A stretch of 64,000 bases of DNA from positions 1,054,001 to 1,118,000 of the forward strand of contig NC_018420.1 in the NCBI RefSeq assembly GCF_000287355.1, in the 5' to 3' direction. This stretch comes from a secondary endosymbiont of Heteropsylla cubana. GTDB taxonomy: Bacteria; Pseudomonadota; Gammaproteobacteria; Enterobacterales; Enterobacteriaceae. Below, piece after piece: positions 12,260 to 22,450 of the stretch; position 1 is the stretch's first letter; every line of letters starts with the position of its first letter. Under the pieces are notes generated by a model. It was not told where the DNA came from, did not search any database, and worked only from the letters and a program-made list of their open reading frames with translations. The position numbers and the translations under genes are program-made.

Positions 12260-13194
12260 TGGTGGGTCACAGTTATCAGGGTCGGGATATTAACGGCATT
12301 CTCCTATTAGATAAACCATGTGGGCGGTCTTCCAACAACCTTCTACAAAAGGTAAAACAGTTGTTTCTTGCTAACAAAGCTGGACATACTGGTGCACTCG
12401 ACCCCTTAGCAACAGGCATGCTCCCCATCTGCTTTGGAGAAGCAACTAAATTTAGTCAATATCTGCTAAAAGCAGATAAACGATATCATGTCACCGCCTT
12501 CTTTGGTAAACGAACTAATACTTCTGATTCCGATGGCCAAACGGTGAGTATACGTCCTGTATCAATCAATCAAGAAGACCTTACAGTTGCCTTAAATCAC
12601 TTCCGTGGTAAAATTAGCCAAATACCTTCTATGTTTTCTGCACTGAAGCATCAAGGGCATCCATTATATAAATATGCTCGAAAAGGCATTACCATTCAGC
12701 GTGAACCACGCCTAATTTATGTATACGATTTAAAGTTACGTAACTGGAAATTACCTGAGGTAGAGATAGAAGTTCATTGTTCAAAAGGCACTTATATTCG
12801 GACTCTTATCGATGATTTAGGTGAATATCTTGGATGCGGTGCACATGTTACTGCACTCCGCCGTCTCGCAGTAGGTCAGTATACTACTAATCAAATGGTT
12901 ACGCTTGCGAGAATAGAAGAGATTTCCGAAGCGATTAAAAAAAAATCACTCCAAACGTTCACACTGCTTGATAGCTTACTATTACCGACAGATAGTGCAC
13001 TTTCAAATATACCTACAGTTAATTTAACGTCTATAATTGCAGAACAAATACGCCTAGGAAAAACAGTATCTATTTCAAAGCAAATAACATATGGTCTTGT
13101 ACGTTTAACTGAAGGAGATGCTAATCGATTTTTTGGCATCGCTGAAATAGTTACATTAGGACAACTAACACCGCGTCGACTGATGCTAAAATAA
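12259..13194 (+). CDS. truB: tRNA pseudouridine-55 synthase TruB
   Basis: Makes pseudouridine 55 in the T-loop of tRNAs. Length is 311 aa (E. coli 314). The catalytic motif AGHTGALDPLATGMLP holds the nucleophilic aspartate. LLLDKPCGRSSNN, RYHVTAFFGKRTNTSDSDG and KGTYIRTLIDDLG are the other family signatures. The ATG shares one base with the rbfA stop (TAATG), so translation is likely coupled. The C-terminal PUA-like region is present but divergent. Confidence 0.96.
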   Translation: MVGHSYQGRDINGILLLDKPCGRSSNNLLQKVKQLFLANKAGHTGALDPLATGMLPICFGEATKFSQYLLKADKRYHVTAFFGKRTNTSDSDGQTVSIRPVSINQEDLTVALNHFRGKISQIPSMFSALKHQGHPLYKYARKGITIQREPRLIYVYDLKLRNWKLPEVEIEVHCSKGTYIRTLIDDLGEYLGCGAHVTALRRLAVGQYTTNQMVTLARIEEISEAIKKKSLQTFTLLDSLLLPTDSALSNIPTVNLTSIIAEQIRLGKTVSISKQITYGLVRLTEGDANRFFGIAEIVTLGQLTPRRLMLK

Positions 13195-13216
13195 CAACCC
13201 TGATCATCTAATCATC

Positions 13217-13245
13217 TTGCAATCAGGACAGGATCAGAGTAAAAT
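13217..13245 (+). promoter_or_regulatory. Candidate rpsO promoter
   Basis: TTGCAA (13217-13222), a 17-base spacer and TAAAAT (13240-13245), about 75 bases before the rpsO start, which leaves a leader of the length expected for the S15 autoregulatory RNA. Confidence 0.5.
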
Positions 13246-13318
13246 ATACTGTTTATAAAATAAATTGCTGAATTAGAGATCGGCGCCTATTATTTCATAA
13301 TTATTTTGGAGTTTAACG

Positions 13319-13588
13319 GTGTCTCTAAAAATGAAAGAAAAAACAAAAATCTTAACTGATTTCGGACGTAATATTCGAGATAGCGGTTCAACTGAAGTTC
13401 AAGTTGCTCTTTTAACTGCACATATTAATACCTTACAAAAACATTTTGCAGCACATAAAAAAGATCACCATAGCCGACGGGGCCTTTTACGCATGGTTTC
13501 ACAACGTCGTAAACTACTCGACTATCTGAAAGGTAAGAATATAGCTCGTTATACAAGCTTGGTTTCACGATTAGGTCTGCGCCGCTAA
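13319..13588 (+). CDS. rpsO: 30S ribosomal protein S15
   Basis: Primary 16S rRNA-binding protein of the 30S platform. Length is 89 aa, the same as E. coli. [38 protein letters not shown] and the C-terminal LGLRR are diagnostic. The start is GTG (E. coli uses ATG), with GGAG upstream. It lies between truB and pnp as in E. coli, with its own candidate promoter and a strong terminator. Confidence 0.98.
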   Translation: MSLKMKEKTKILTDFGRNIRDSGSTEVQVALLTAHINTLQKHFAAHKKDHHSRRGLLRMVSQRRKLLDYLKGKNIARYTSLVSRLGLRR

Positions 13589-13597
13589 ATAGATAAA

Positions 13598-13639
13598 TTT
13601 AGGAAAAAGGGGGCCATATGTGGCCCCCTTTTTCCTAAA
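13598..13639 (+). terminator. Strong terminator after rpsO (19-bp perfect stem)
   Basis: Perfect 19-base-pair inverted repeat with a four-base loop: TTTAGGAAAAAGGGGGCCA pairs with its complement. The right arm runs through CCCCC into TTTTT. It starts nine bases after the rpsO stop and corresponds to the rpsO terminator upstream of pnp in E. coli; it is probably bidirectional. Confidence 0.88.
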
Positions 13640-13839
13640 CAGACATACTCTAGATACTTTTGTTTAAGCTGAAGTGTATAAATTTTCTTCTATTGCGATA
13701 GTTATGTGCCTAATAAGGGAGATGAATCCATTATATGGTAATACGCACACTAAACAAGTAAGGATATAAAAAAGAATGTATTAATTACACATGCGATATA
13801 ATCGCAAGCCCCCCCCTTATTTTAAAAAAGGAAACTATT

Positions 13840-15957
13840 TTGTTACATCCGATTGTTCTCAAATTTCAATACGGCCAACATACTGTTACATTAGAAACTA
13901 ATATGATCGCTCGACAGGCAACTGCTTCAGTCATGGTCACCATGGATGACACAGCCGTATTTTTAACTGTTGTTGGAGAAAAACAAGAAAAACCAGGACA
14001 AAATTTTTTTCCATTAACTGTAAACTATCAAGAACGTTCTTATGCTATCGGTCGTTTTCCTGGTGGATTTTTTCGTCGTGAAGGACGTTCAAGCGAAAAT
14101 GAAATACTGATTTCTAGACTAATTGATCGTTCTATTCGTCCATTGTTTCCAGAAGATTTTTTAAATGAAGTACAGATTGTCGCTACGGTCGTTTCAGTAA
14201 ATCCCCAAGTAAATCCCGATATTGTAGCAATGATCGGCGCTTCTGCAGTGATGAGCCTCTCCGGCATTCCATTTAATGGCCCTGTCGGCGCAGCACGCGT
14301 TGGTTACATCAACAATCAATACATACTAAATCCAACTCAGATTGAATTAAGCTCTAGCCGCCTTGATCTTGTTGTTGCCGGAACAAAGGATGCTGTATTA
14401 ATGGTAGAATCTGAAGCAAATATTCTCAATGAAGATCAAATGCTTGGCGCAGTGATCTATGGCCACAATCAGCAACAAATCGTCATTGATAGCATTAATC
14501 GACTAATAGCTCAAAGCGAGCCAAAAAAATGGTCATGGAAAACAAAAGAAATTAATGTTGACCTGAAAAATCGTATCGCTCTCTTAGCTGAGTCTCGCCT
14601 AAACGACGCCTATCAAATAACTGAAAAACAAATACGTTATACTGCTATTGACGCCATCAAGACAGACGTGATTATAGATTTAACCACTCAAGACGAAACC
14701 CTAGATGCAAATGAGATTAAGAAAATACTTGGCATGCTTGAAAAAAATATAGTACGCAACAGAATCTTGCATGGAAAACCCCGTATCGATGGGCGTGAAA
14801 AAGATATGATTCGCAGCCTAGATATCCGAACCGGTGTTTTACCCCGAACTCATGGATCTGCACTATTTACTCGAGGGGAAACTCAAGCATTGGTCACTGC
14901 AACGCTAGGAACTGAACGTGATGCACAATGTCTTGATGAGTTGACTGGTGAACGTACTGATCGTTTCCTGCTACACTATAATTTTCCACCATACTGCGTC
15001 GGTGAAATGGGAACAATAGGTGCCCCAAAGCGACGCGAAATCGGTCATGGCCGTTTGGCAAAGCGTGGTGTATTGGCGGTAATGCCCACCGCTAGTGAAT
15101 TTCCATATACTGTTCGTGTGGTATCTGAAATAACAGAATCAAACGGTTCTTCCTCTATGGCCTCCGTTTGTGGGGCATCGCTCGCGCTTATGGATGCGGG
15201 AGTGCCTATCAAAGGAGCCGTTGCTGGAATCGCCATGGGGTTAGTAAAAGAAGACAATAACTTTATTGTATTATCCGATATTTTAGGTGATGAAGACCAT
15301 TTAGGCGATATGGATTTTAAAGTTGCTGGTAGCTTCGAAGGGATAACCGCACTACAAATGGACATTAAAATTGCAGGAATTACTCGTGAAGTTATGCAAA
15401 TAGCTTTAAATCAAGCTAAAGGTGCTCGTCTGCATATCCTTCGCGTAATGGAACAAGCAATTAGCACTCCACGCAAAGACCTTTCTGAATTCGCTCCTCG
15501 AATTCATACGATTAAAATTAGTCAAGATAAGATTAGAGACGTCATTGGAAAAGGTGGTTCCGTTATCCGAACATTAATAGAAAAAACCGGTACTACGATT
15601 GAAATTGAAGATGATGGTACTGTAAAAGTCGCTGGAACCAATAGCGAAAAAGCTCGTTATGCTATTCGTTGTATCGAAGAAATTACTGCTGAGATCCAAC
15701 TAGGACGTATTTATAGTGGTAAAGTAACACGAATAGTAGATTTCGGAGCATTTGTATCAATCAGTAGTAGTAAGGAAGGGCTAGTTCATATTTCGCAAAT
15801 TTCTGATAAACGAGTAGAAAAAGTTAGCGATTATTTAGAACTTGGACAAAAAGTTCTAGTTAAAGTCCTAGACATAGACCGTCAAGGCCGCATTCGCTTA
15901 AGTTTAAAAGAAACCGGGTTTCTTAAAGAAAAAACCACCATTACTAAAGAATCATAA
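13840..15957 (+). CDS. pnp: Polyribonucleotide nucleotidyltransferase (PNPase)
   Basis: Phosphorolytic 3'-5' exoribonuclease of the RNA degradosome. Length is 705 aa (E. coli 711). Two RNase PH domains are present (first about 1-210, second about 310-540, with [15 protein letters not shown] and [18 protein letters not shown]), followed by KH ([11 protein letters not shown]) and S1 ([13 protein letters not shown]). The start is TTG, as in E. coli, with AAGGAAA upstream, and the N-terminus ([17 protein letters not shown]) matches. The 200-base leader after the rpsO terminator is where RNase III-dependent autoregulation acts in E. coli; no clear long hairpin is visible in it. A short C-terminal degradosome tail is missing. 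Confidence 0.98.
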   Translation: MLHPIVLKFQYGQHTVTLETNMIARQATASVMVTMDDTAVFLTVVGEKQEKPGQNFFPLTVNYQERSYAIGRFPGGFFRREGRSSENEILISRLIDRSIRPLFPEDFLNEVQIVATVVSVNPQVNPDIVAMIGASAVMSLSGIPFNGPVGAARVGYINNQYILNPTQIELSSSRLDLVVAGTKDAVLMVESEANILNEDQMLGAVIYGHNQQQIVIDSINRLIAQSEPKKWSWKTKEINVDLKNRIALLAESRLNDAYQITEKQIRYTAIDAIKTDVIIDLTTQDETLDANEIKKILGMLEKNIVRNRILHGKPRIDGREKDMIRSLDIRTGVLPRTHGSALFTRGETQALVTATLGTERDAQCLDELTGERTDRFLLHYNFPPYCVGEMGTIGAPKRREIGHGRLAKRGVLAVMPTASEFPYTVRVVSEITESNGSSSMASVCGASLALMDAGVPIKGAVAGIAMGLVKEDNNFIVLSDILGDEDHLGDMDFKVAGSFEGITALQMDIKIAGITREVMQIALNQAKGARLHILRVMEQAISTPRKDLSEFAPRIHTIKISQDKIRDVIGKGGSVIRTLIEKTGTTIEIEDDGTVKVAGTNSEKARYAIRCIEEITAEIQLGRIYSGKVTRIVDFGAFVSISSSKEGLVHISQISDKRVEKVSDYLELGQKVLVKVLDIDRQGRIRLSLKETGFLKEKTTITKES

Positions 15958-16205
15958 TTTTAAATTTAAAATAGTTAAAGGGCATAAGATCTGCATATAC
16001 CTTAACGAGTAAACAATAAAGTTTTACTTATATTAGCTTTTTATATTTAATAACTTTAAAAATATAAGAATTCTAGAAGAAATGATTAACAATATAAAGA
16101 TAGCTTAAATACTAACTTTCAATATTTCTCTAATTCTATAAGAAGTTATCTTAATAACTACAATATACTAATATATTTTCTTTATATTATAAAAAGTAAC
16201 CATAT

Positions 16206-16851
16206 TTATTATATGAGAGTAGAGTACTGTATGATACTCTTTCTCTCAAAGTACCTTGCTATATCATGACATTTTTAAAAGCTTGAACTTTAATCTAAAA
16301 TGTCAGAAATATTTTAATTATCTTGACATATACTTAACACAGGCAGGTAAATATGATACCGCCTATAGAGTGTTTGATTCTGTACTAGAACTTGACCCAA
16401 ATTACAACTAGGCGCACTTCAAGTGTAGAATCACCATTTTTATGGTAAAACTACTACTGTTTTAGCGCAGGATAATAATCTGTAAGCGTTTTATAGCAAC
16501 GATCTACATGATCTTTTCCGCTCACTCTTACTTTTTCTAGTTGAATAAAAACATCAATAAAAAAAAGAAAATAACGCGCTTAACAGCCATTATCTAAAGG
16601 CAAATAAAAGAGAGTGGGAACAAAATATTTTCGAGTTTTGTCTCGGTAATATTAATGAATTGACGTTGATGGAACGCCTTAAAGCAGATGAAGATAACAA
16701 CACTTTCGCTGTAGCATCTTAATAACAGTTACTTCTAATTAGTAGTAAAATACTATTTAAATCTAGGCGACAAGAACACCAATTCAACGAATTTCAACAT
16801 GACAGTTGATAATAATGTATACAATTTATTGAACATTAATATGCATCGTTG
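16206..16851 (+). pseudogene. nlpI: nlpI remnant (lipoprotein NlpI), degraded
   Basis: Pieces of NlpI, a TPR lipoprotein that regulates murein hydrolases, survive in order but with stops and frameshifts: [15 protein letters not shown] (from 16206; family LLYERGVLYDSLGLR), [20 protein letters not shown] (from 16334, then DPNYN and a stop where the family has tyrosine), EFCLGNINELTLMERLKAD (about 16629-16690) and VDNNVYNLLNI (about 16806). The fragments need at least two frame changes. The 5' end with the lipobox is not recognisable. Location between pnp and deaD is exactly that of E. coli nlpI. Confidence 0.9.
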
Positions 16852-17080
16852 AAAGAATCTCTTTTTTATTCAGGGTAAAAATCTATCAGAGTCGGACCAG
16901 AAATAGTTAACGAAAATATTTAAATCTTCCTGAACTCCCCTTATCGATCAACATAGATTAAATTGATTTTTTCGTTATACATTTAACTTAAGCCGGTTCA
17001 CACTTTATTATGAAAACAAATGAAAACTTTCACGACAAAGTATGTAGACTGGCCGCCATTAAAAAATGAGGCTCGTGTAC

Positions 17081-18814
17081 ATGTCTGAACTAAAAACCTC
17101 TTTTACTGAATTAGGGCTAAAAGCATCGCTCCTTAGCGCATTAACTGATCTCGGATATAAAAAACCTTCGCCTATTCAAACTGCGTGTATTCCGCATCTG
17201 TTATCCGGACGAGACGTATTAGGAATGGCGCAGACTGGGAGTGGGAAAACAGCAGCCTTTTCTCTACCATTTTTACACAACATTAAAGCTGACTTAGCTG
17301 CGCCCCAGTTATTAGTCCTCGTACCAACCCGCGAACTAGCGGTACAAGTAGGGTTAGCCTGTTCTGATTTTGCTAAATATATAAATGGAGTTAACGTAGT
17401 TACCATATACGGTGGCCAACGTTATGATGTACAATTACGAGCACTACGCCATGGGCCACAAGTAGTTGTAGGAACACCAGGCCGCTTACTGGATCACTTA
17501 AAACGTGGTACGTTAATTTTTTCTAATCTAACCGGACTAGTGCTAGATGAAGCTGATGAAATGCTACGTATGGGTTTTATCGAAGATGTCGAACATATTC
17601 TTGCAAAGGTCCCTAAAGAACATCAAACCGCACTATTTTCAGCCACTATGCCAGAAGCTATTCGACGAATTAGTCGCCGTTTCATGAATGAACCTCAAGA
17701 AATACGCATTCACTCTAATGTTAGTACACGTCCCGATATTAGACAAAGTTACTGGATAGTCCAAGGTTTACAAAAAAATGAAGCATTAATCCGCTTTTTA
17801 GAAGCTGAAGATTTTGATGCTGCAATCATCTTTGTCCGAACTAAACATGCAACACTAGAAGTATCCGAAGCACTTGAGCTTAGTGGTTATAATAGCGCAG
17901 CTCTAAATGGCGACATGAATCAAGCCCTACGTGAACAAACTTTAGATCGATTAAAAGATGGTCGTTTAGATATCTTGATTGCCACAGACGTAGCTGCTAG
18001 GGGACTCGATGTTGATCGAATTAGTTTAGTGGTAAATTACGACATTCCTCTCGATTCTGAATCCTATGTACATCGTATCGGTCGCACCGGTCGTGCTGGC
18101 CGCGCTGGGCGAGCCATCTTATTCGTGGAAACTCGCGAACGTCGCTTGCTACGAAATATTGAGCGTGTTATGAAGCTTCCAATCCAGGAAGTCTACATAC
18201 CTACCCCTGAACTACTAAGCGCGCGTCGTCTATCCAAGTTTGCAAATAAAATACAATGTCAATTAAAAAGCGATGATCTTGATGTATACCGAACGCTATT
18301 AGAAAAACTACAGCCAAAAGAGAAAATTGACATAGAAACACTAGCTGCTGCACTATTAAAGATAGCGCAGGGAGAACGTCTTCTAATATTACCACCGGAT
18401 CCAGTAATCGAACGACGATCACGCCGTGAATACAGTGAACGTCACGAACTTCGAGAAGGTGGAAATCACCGTCCAACACGTCGCTCCTCTCGCAATATTG
18501 GGGAAATGGATCTTTACCGTATCGAGATAGGACGTGATGATGGCGTAGAAATTCGTCATATTGTCGGCGCTATTGCCAATGAAGGCGACATCAGTAGCCG
18601 CTATATTGGAAATGTCAAATTATTCGCATCTCATTCAACGATAGAACTTCCAAAAAGTATGGCGAAAGAGATTCTCTCTCATTTTACTCGCACAAGAATT
18701 CTCAATAAACCTATCCATATGCAGTTTATAGGAGAAGTAAAGTCACGCGGAAAAGATCGCCGGATAAATTCTAATATTAGTCGTAATAACTTGCAACGGA
18801 GAACATTATTCTAA
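17081..18814 (+). CDS. deaD: ATP-dependent RNA helicase DeaD (CsdA)
   Basis: DEAD-box helicase for 50S biogenesis and mRNA unwinding in the cold. Motifs are in order: Q motif, [42 protein letters not shown], then [11 protein letters not shown] and [15 protein letters not shown] in the second RecA domain. An RNA-binding domain ([18 protein letters not shown]) follows. The start is ATG 17081, with GAGG nine bases upstream and an N-terminus that aligns with E. coli; ATG 17066 is less likely. Length is 577 aa against 629: the Arg/Gly-rich C-terminal tail is missing. It follows the nlpI remnant, so pnp-nlpI-deaD order is kept. Confidence 0.97.
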   Translation: MSELKTSFTELGLKASLLSALTDLGYKKPSPIQTACIPHLLSGRDVLGMAQTGSGKTAAFSLPFLHNIKADLAAPQLLVLVPTRELAVQVGLACSDFAKYINGVNVVTIYGGQRYDVQLRALRHGPQVVVGTPGRLLDHLKRGTLIFSNLTGLVLDEADEMLRMGFIEDVEHILAKVPKEHQTALFSATMPEAIRRISRRFMNEPQEIRIHSNVSTRPDIRQSYWIVQGLQKNEALIRFLEAEDFDAAIIFVRTKHATLEVSEALELSGYNSAALNGDMNQALREQTLDRLKDGRLDILIATDVAARGLDVDRISLVVNYDIPLDSESYVHRIGRTGRAGRAGRAILFVETRERRLLRNIERVMKLPIQEVYIPTPELLSARRLSKFANKIQCQLKSDDLDVYRTLLEKLQPKEKIDIETLAAALLKIAQGERLLILPPDPVIERRSRREYSERHELREGGNHRPTRRSSRNIGEMDLYRIEIGRDDGVEIRHIVGAIANEGDISSRYIGNVKLFASHSTIELPKSMAKEILSHFTRTRILNKPIHMQFIGEVKSRGKDRRINSNISRNNLQRRTLF

Positions 18815-20005
18815 TTGATTTTTATACATGATAACTCGTGGTATCTAAAAGATAACGATAGATTATTATCCAATAAATCCTCCTTATCATATATATGATT
18901 GACATGTTTCAGTACTAATGGATTATTTTATATTTCTTTGTGTAAGTTCTTAATTTTAAATAATTTTATTTACCTTTCCCCAAGGGAAAACTGATAGGAG
19001 CTTTCTTGGGGAATTTCATTATATCTTTTGTTATACTGATTACTATCTTATTTCTTTCATCTTTTGTTTGATGATGAAATATTCGATAATATCCAGAAAA
19101 TTACTGATCAACATATCTAAAGGTTTATTTGAACTTATTAAAACAATTGTTATTTTAAATTTCTTTATTTTTATAAAACAATCATTTTCTTATTTAAAGC
19201 CACTTAGACTTACTCTCTTATTTTCAAGCGCCTTTTAAGTTTAACAATACTTTTTTTCAGATTATTAGGAATGTGTTTCCTCAGACTTATAATTTTCTAC
19301 GATTCACCATACCATTAACAGTTCTATCGTATTATTCACAAATAAATTATTATTTATATATATTTTATATAGCATTAGTTAAAAACTTGATACATTAAGA
19401 TTATGCAACATTATGTATATTTCTTAAAAAATAAGTTTTATATAGTAAAAAAAATGATATCATAAGTTTAAAACGTTTTAATGATGATGTCATAGACAAT
19501 GTTCTATCTATATTGTCGATGTAACATATTGTCATAATTATTTATAAAAATTATAATCATCTTTTTATAAAACGAAATAATTATTTTCATATTCTAAAAT
19601 TTCTAATCAACAATTCATTAAACATATTTCAAAATTTTTTTCTTTAAATTGTAAATAACTTTAATTAATTTTTAATCTAAAGAGATTAATTTTACCTACA
19701 TCTTCTTACTGAATTTAAGTGATTATCCGGTTCTTTAACTATTTAAATATTCTTCTATTCTTTATTAAGAATAGACCTTTTGGTATAACATTGAGAAATA
19801 TTTATTTGTTTACTATTAATATCATCAACAAAATTTATTATTTTGTTTTTTTATTGCAAGTTAATAAAAATTGAATTAATTGCTCTGTTTTATGTAAAAG
19901 TATAGATATTCAAAACCAAAAAAAACTTATAATAATTATAAAAAAATAACCGATTTTATAGTAACAGAACAATATAATTAAATCATATAGCATTAAAAAT
20001 TCAGA
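18815..20005. other. Non-coding spacer deaD-tatD (convergent genes)
   Basis: AT-rich and without coding potential. The only clear structure is a hairpin at 18976-19013 (TTCCCCAAG/CTTGGGGAA, 9 bp, 20-base loop), lying 160 bases after deaD and without a proper T run; it may be a decayed terminator. Confidence 0.5.
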
Positions 20006-20782
20006 CTAAATTTTAACATGAAACAAACGACTAAAATTTTTTGTAGTAACAGTAGCTAAATCTATTAAAGAGATTCCTTTTAGCGTCGCTATATACTCTG
20101 CTATATTACGAACGTAAGCTGGCTGATTTTCCATTCCTCGATAAGGTTCCGGTGTTAAATAGGGAGAATCACTTTCTAGGAGAAGCCTATCTAGAGGAAT
20201 AAAACGAGCTATCTCGCGTAATGATTCCGCATTTTTAAAAGTAACAATTCCAGAAAACGAAATATAAAAACCATAGTCTAAAGCAGATCTTGCCATTGCA
20301 AGATCTTCATTAAAACAATGTAACACACTGCCGCATTCATAAGCTTTTTCTTCTCGGAGAATTGCAAGTGTGTCTTCACGTGCATTACGTGTATGAACAA
20401 TAATCGGCTTATGAAACGCACGCCCTACACGAATATGCTCACGAAAAACTATCTGTTGCTGCGACTTATCCTCTTGATTAGCATGATAATCTAATCCCGT
20501 TTCACCGATTGCCACTACATTTTTTCTTTTTGCTAGATACCACAATTCGTTAAAATCATAACGATTATCAATATGAAGTGGATGAACACCGCAGGATAAA
20601 AGAATATTGTCACAATGACCGATCATCGACATCATAGTATAAAAACCAGATAATGTAGTACATACGGCTAATATTAATTTTACATTTTTTATTTGAGCTT
20701 TATCTACTAAATCCGAAACATCGCAATGTACTGTTTTATAATCTAAGAAATCCACATGACAATGAGAATCAACAAGAAACAT
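20006..20782 (-). CDS. ycfH: TatD-family metal-dependent hydrolase YcfH
   Basis: Member of the TatD deoxyribonuclease family (TIM-barrel metallohydrolase); the physiological role of the YcfH branch is uncertain. Length is 258 aa (E. coli 265). Metal ligands are visible in DSHCHVDFLDY, GETGLDYH, PIIVHTRNA, SVLHCFNE and LLLESDSPYLTPEP. AAGG lies upstream of the ATG. It is last in the tmk-holB-ycfH unit, the same order as in E. coli. The C-terminal ten residues are missing relative to E. coli. Confidence 0.93.
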   Translation of the reverse strand: MFLVDSHCHVDFLDYKTVHCDVSDLVDKAQIKNVKLILAVCTTLSGFYTMMSMIGHCDNILLSCGVHPLHIDNRYDFNELWYLAKRKNVVAIGETGLDYHANQEDKSQQQIVFREHIRVGRAFHKPIIVHTRNAREDTLAILREEKAYECGSVLHCFNEDLAMARSALDYGFYISFSGIVTFKNAESLREIARFIPLDRLLLESDSPYLTPEPYRGMENQPAYVRNIAEYIATLKGISLIDLATVTTKNFSRLFHVKI

Positions 20783-20805
20783 AGATGAACCTTTTTTTTG
20801 TATTA

Positions 20806-21801
20806 TTAAAAAATTTTCGCATCTACTACACTTTTTTCTAAATTAAGCAAATAGTGGGTCAATAAAAGTTTATTATTTAGACCACTAATTGTCTGTAATT
20901 GATATAAGCATTGCTGCCAGTGTCGCCATTGCGCATGCAATAGATAAGTAGAACTACGCGTAGCGATTGTGGCTATTAATTCTAATCTATCTATGTTTAT
21001 AAGAGTAACCTGATCACCCCGCTGCCATTTAACTGCATCTATTATAAAGGTAAGCAACCAATATATAAACTTATTATCCTTATTCTCTTCTAATAATGGC
21101 AAAAGGCTTAAAAAATCACCGTTTGTATACGCTATATTTAATTCAGAACAAAACAAGAGTCGCTCTTTCCATCGTTTCGGTTGCAATAAAGCTTCTGCTG
21201 CTAAAGGCGCATTAGAAGATAAACGCAGGGCGACACAAGCAGAAAGAACATTCTTAAACCCTGTTTCTTTTTGTAACCAACGCACACCCAAATCTTCATT
21301 TGGACCTGGAAGTGACCAATAAAGACATCGACTTTTCAGCGTTGGCAACAAACGAGAGGGTACATGACAACCTAATAGAAAATAAGTATCTCCAGGAGGC
21401 TCTTCAAGAATTTTTAATAACGCATTGGTTGCTTGTTCAGTAAATTGCTCAGCGTCGAGCATCAAAATAACTTTTACTCCTCCCTGGTGAGATCGGAAAT
21501 ATAAATTGTCAATCAGTACGCGAATCTGATCTATCCCTATTTTTTGAGTATCTTTTTCTAATGTTATATGATAAAAATCAGGATGGTTACCAACTGTCAT
21601 GAGACAACAACTATGACAAAAACCACAACTCTTAATACCTTCTGGATGCTGACACAACAACCAACGACTTAACCCATAACATAAAGATTTTTCTCCATTC
21701 CCAATAGGGCTATGTAATAGTAAAGCATGATGTCCGCTACTTTTCTGATAACGTAGCAAAATCTTCCGATAGGGCTGGTTTAACCAAGGATACCATTGCA
21801 C
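20806..21801 (-). CDS. holB: DNA polymerase III subunit delta'
   Basis: Clamp-loader subunit of the replicase. Length is 331 aa (E. coli 334). The N-terminal MQWYPWLNQPY, the zinc module with CGFCHSCCLMTVGNHPD, and NALLKILEEPPGDTYFLL match HolB. As is typical for delta', the Walker A position (PIGNGEKSL) is degenerate and unlikely to bind ATP. The start is GTG at 21801, seven bases after the tmk stop. The C-terminal third is divergent but full length. Confidence 0.95.
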   Translation of the reverse strand: MQWYPWLNQPYRKILLRYQKSSGHHALLLHSPIGNGEKSLCYGLSRWLLCQHPEGIKSCGFCHSCCLMTVGNHPDFYHITLEKDTQKIGIDQIRVLIDNLYFRSHQGGVKVILMLDAEQFTEQATNALLKILEEPPGDTYFLLGCHVPSRLLPTLKSRCLYWSLPGPNEDLGVRWLQKETGFKNVLSACVALRLSSNAPLAAEALLQPKRWKERLLFCSELNIAYTNGDFLSLLPLLEENKDNKFIYWLLTFIIDAVKWQRGDQVTLINIDRLELIATIATRSSTYLLHAQWRHWQQCLYQLQTISGLNNKLLLTHYLLNLEKSVVDAKIF

Positions 21802-21808
21802 TGTAATT

Positions 21809-22450
21809 CTAATAACCTTTGTTTTTTAACCATTTTATTAATTGTACACGAAGTGCAGAAGTTACCTCAGAAAGCTCTTGACTAGCATCAAGAGTTATGA
21901 TGCGGTCGTCTTTTTCTGCTAAAATTTGATAACGAGATCGAATTCGTTCAAAAAACGCTAATGGTTCTACCTCAATACGATCTAATTCTCCGGAAGTACG
22001 CGAACGAACGCGCTTTAATCCGATTGATGGTGCTACATCCATATATAATGTTAAGTCAGGATAAAAATTTCCAAGTATAGTATCACGAAGAGTGTTTAGT
22101 AAACCCGAATCGATACCTCGCCCTCCACCTTGATACGCTTGAGAAGAAAGATCGTATCGATCAGTCACCACCCAAGCACCTTGAGTTACTGCAGGCTTAA
22201 TTACGTTTTCTAAAACCTGAACCCGTGCGGCATAAAGCATCAACAATTCTGCTTCGTGTGTTATAACCTCATCGTCTATCCCATATTTTACTAATGTCCG
22301 CAACGCTTCTGCCAACGGAGTTCCACCCGGTTCTCGAGTAAAAACAATCTTGTGTACACCTTGCTCCTGCAAAATTTTACCAACTTGTTTAATTGCATTA
22401 GTTTTACCGGCCCCCTCCAAGCCTTCAATAGCGATAAATTTACCATTCAT
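21809..22450 (-). CDS. tmk: Thymidylate kinase
   Basis: Phosphorylates dTMP to dTDP. Length is 213 aa, identical to E. coli. P-loop GLEGAGKT at 10-17, the substrate motif [31 protein letters not shown], and a LID region with [12 protein letters not shown] are all present. First gene of the minus-strand tmk-holB-ycfH unit; the E. coli upstream neighbours pabC and mltG are not recognisable. Confidence 0.97.
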   Translation of the reverse strand: MNGKFIAIEGLEGAGKTNAIKQVGKILQEQGVHKIVFTREPGGTPLAEALRTLVKYGIDDEVITHEAELLMLYAARVQVLENVIKPAVTQGAWVVTDRYDLSSQAYQGGGRGIDSGLLNTLRDTILGNFYPDLTLYMDVAPSIGLKRVRSRTSGELDRIEVEPLAFFERIRSRYQILAEKDDRIITLDASQELSEVTSALRVQLIKWLKNKGY

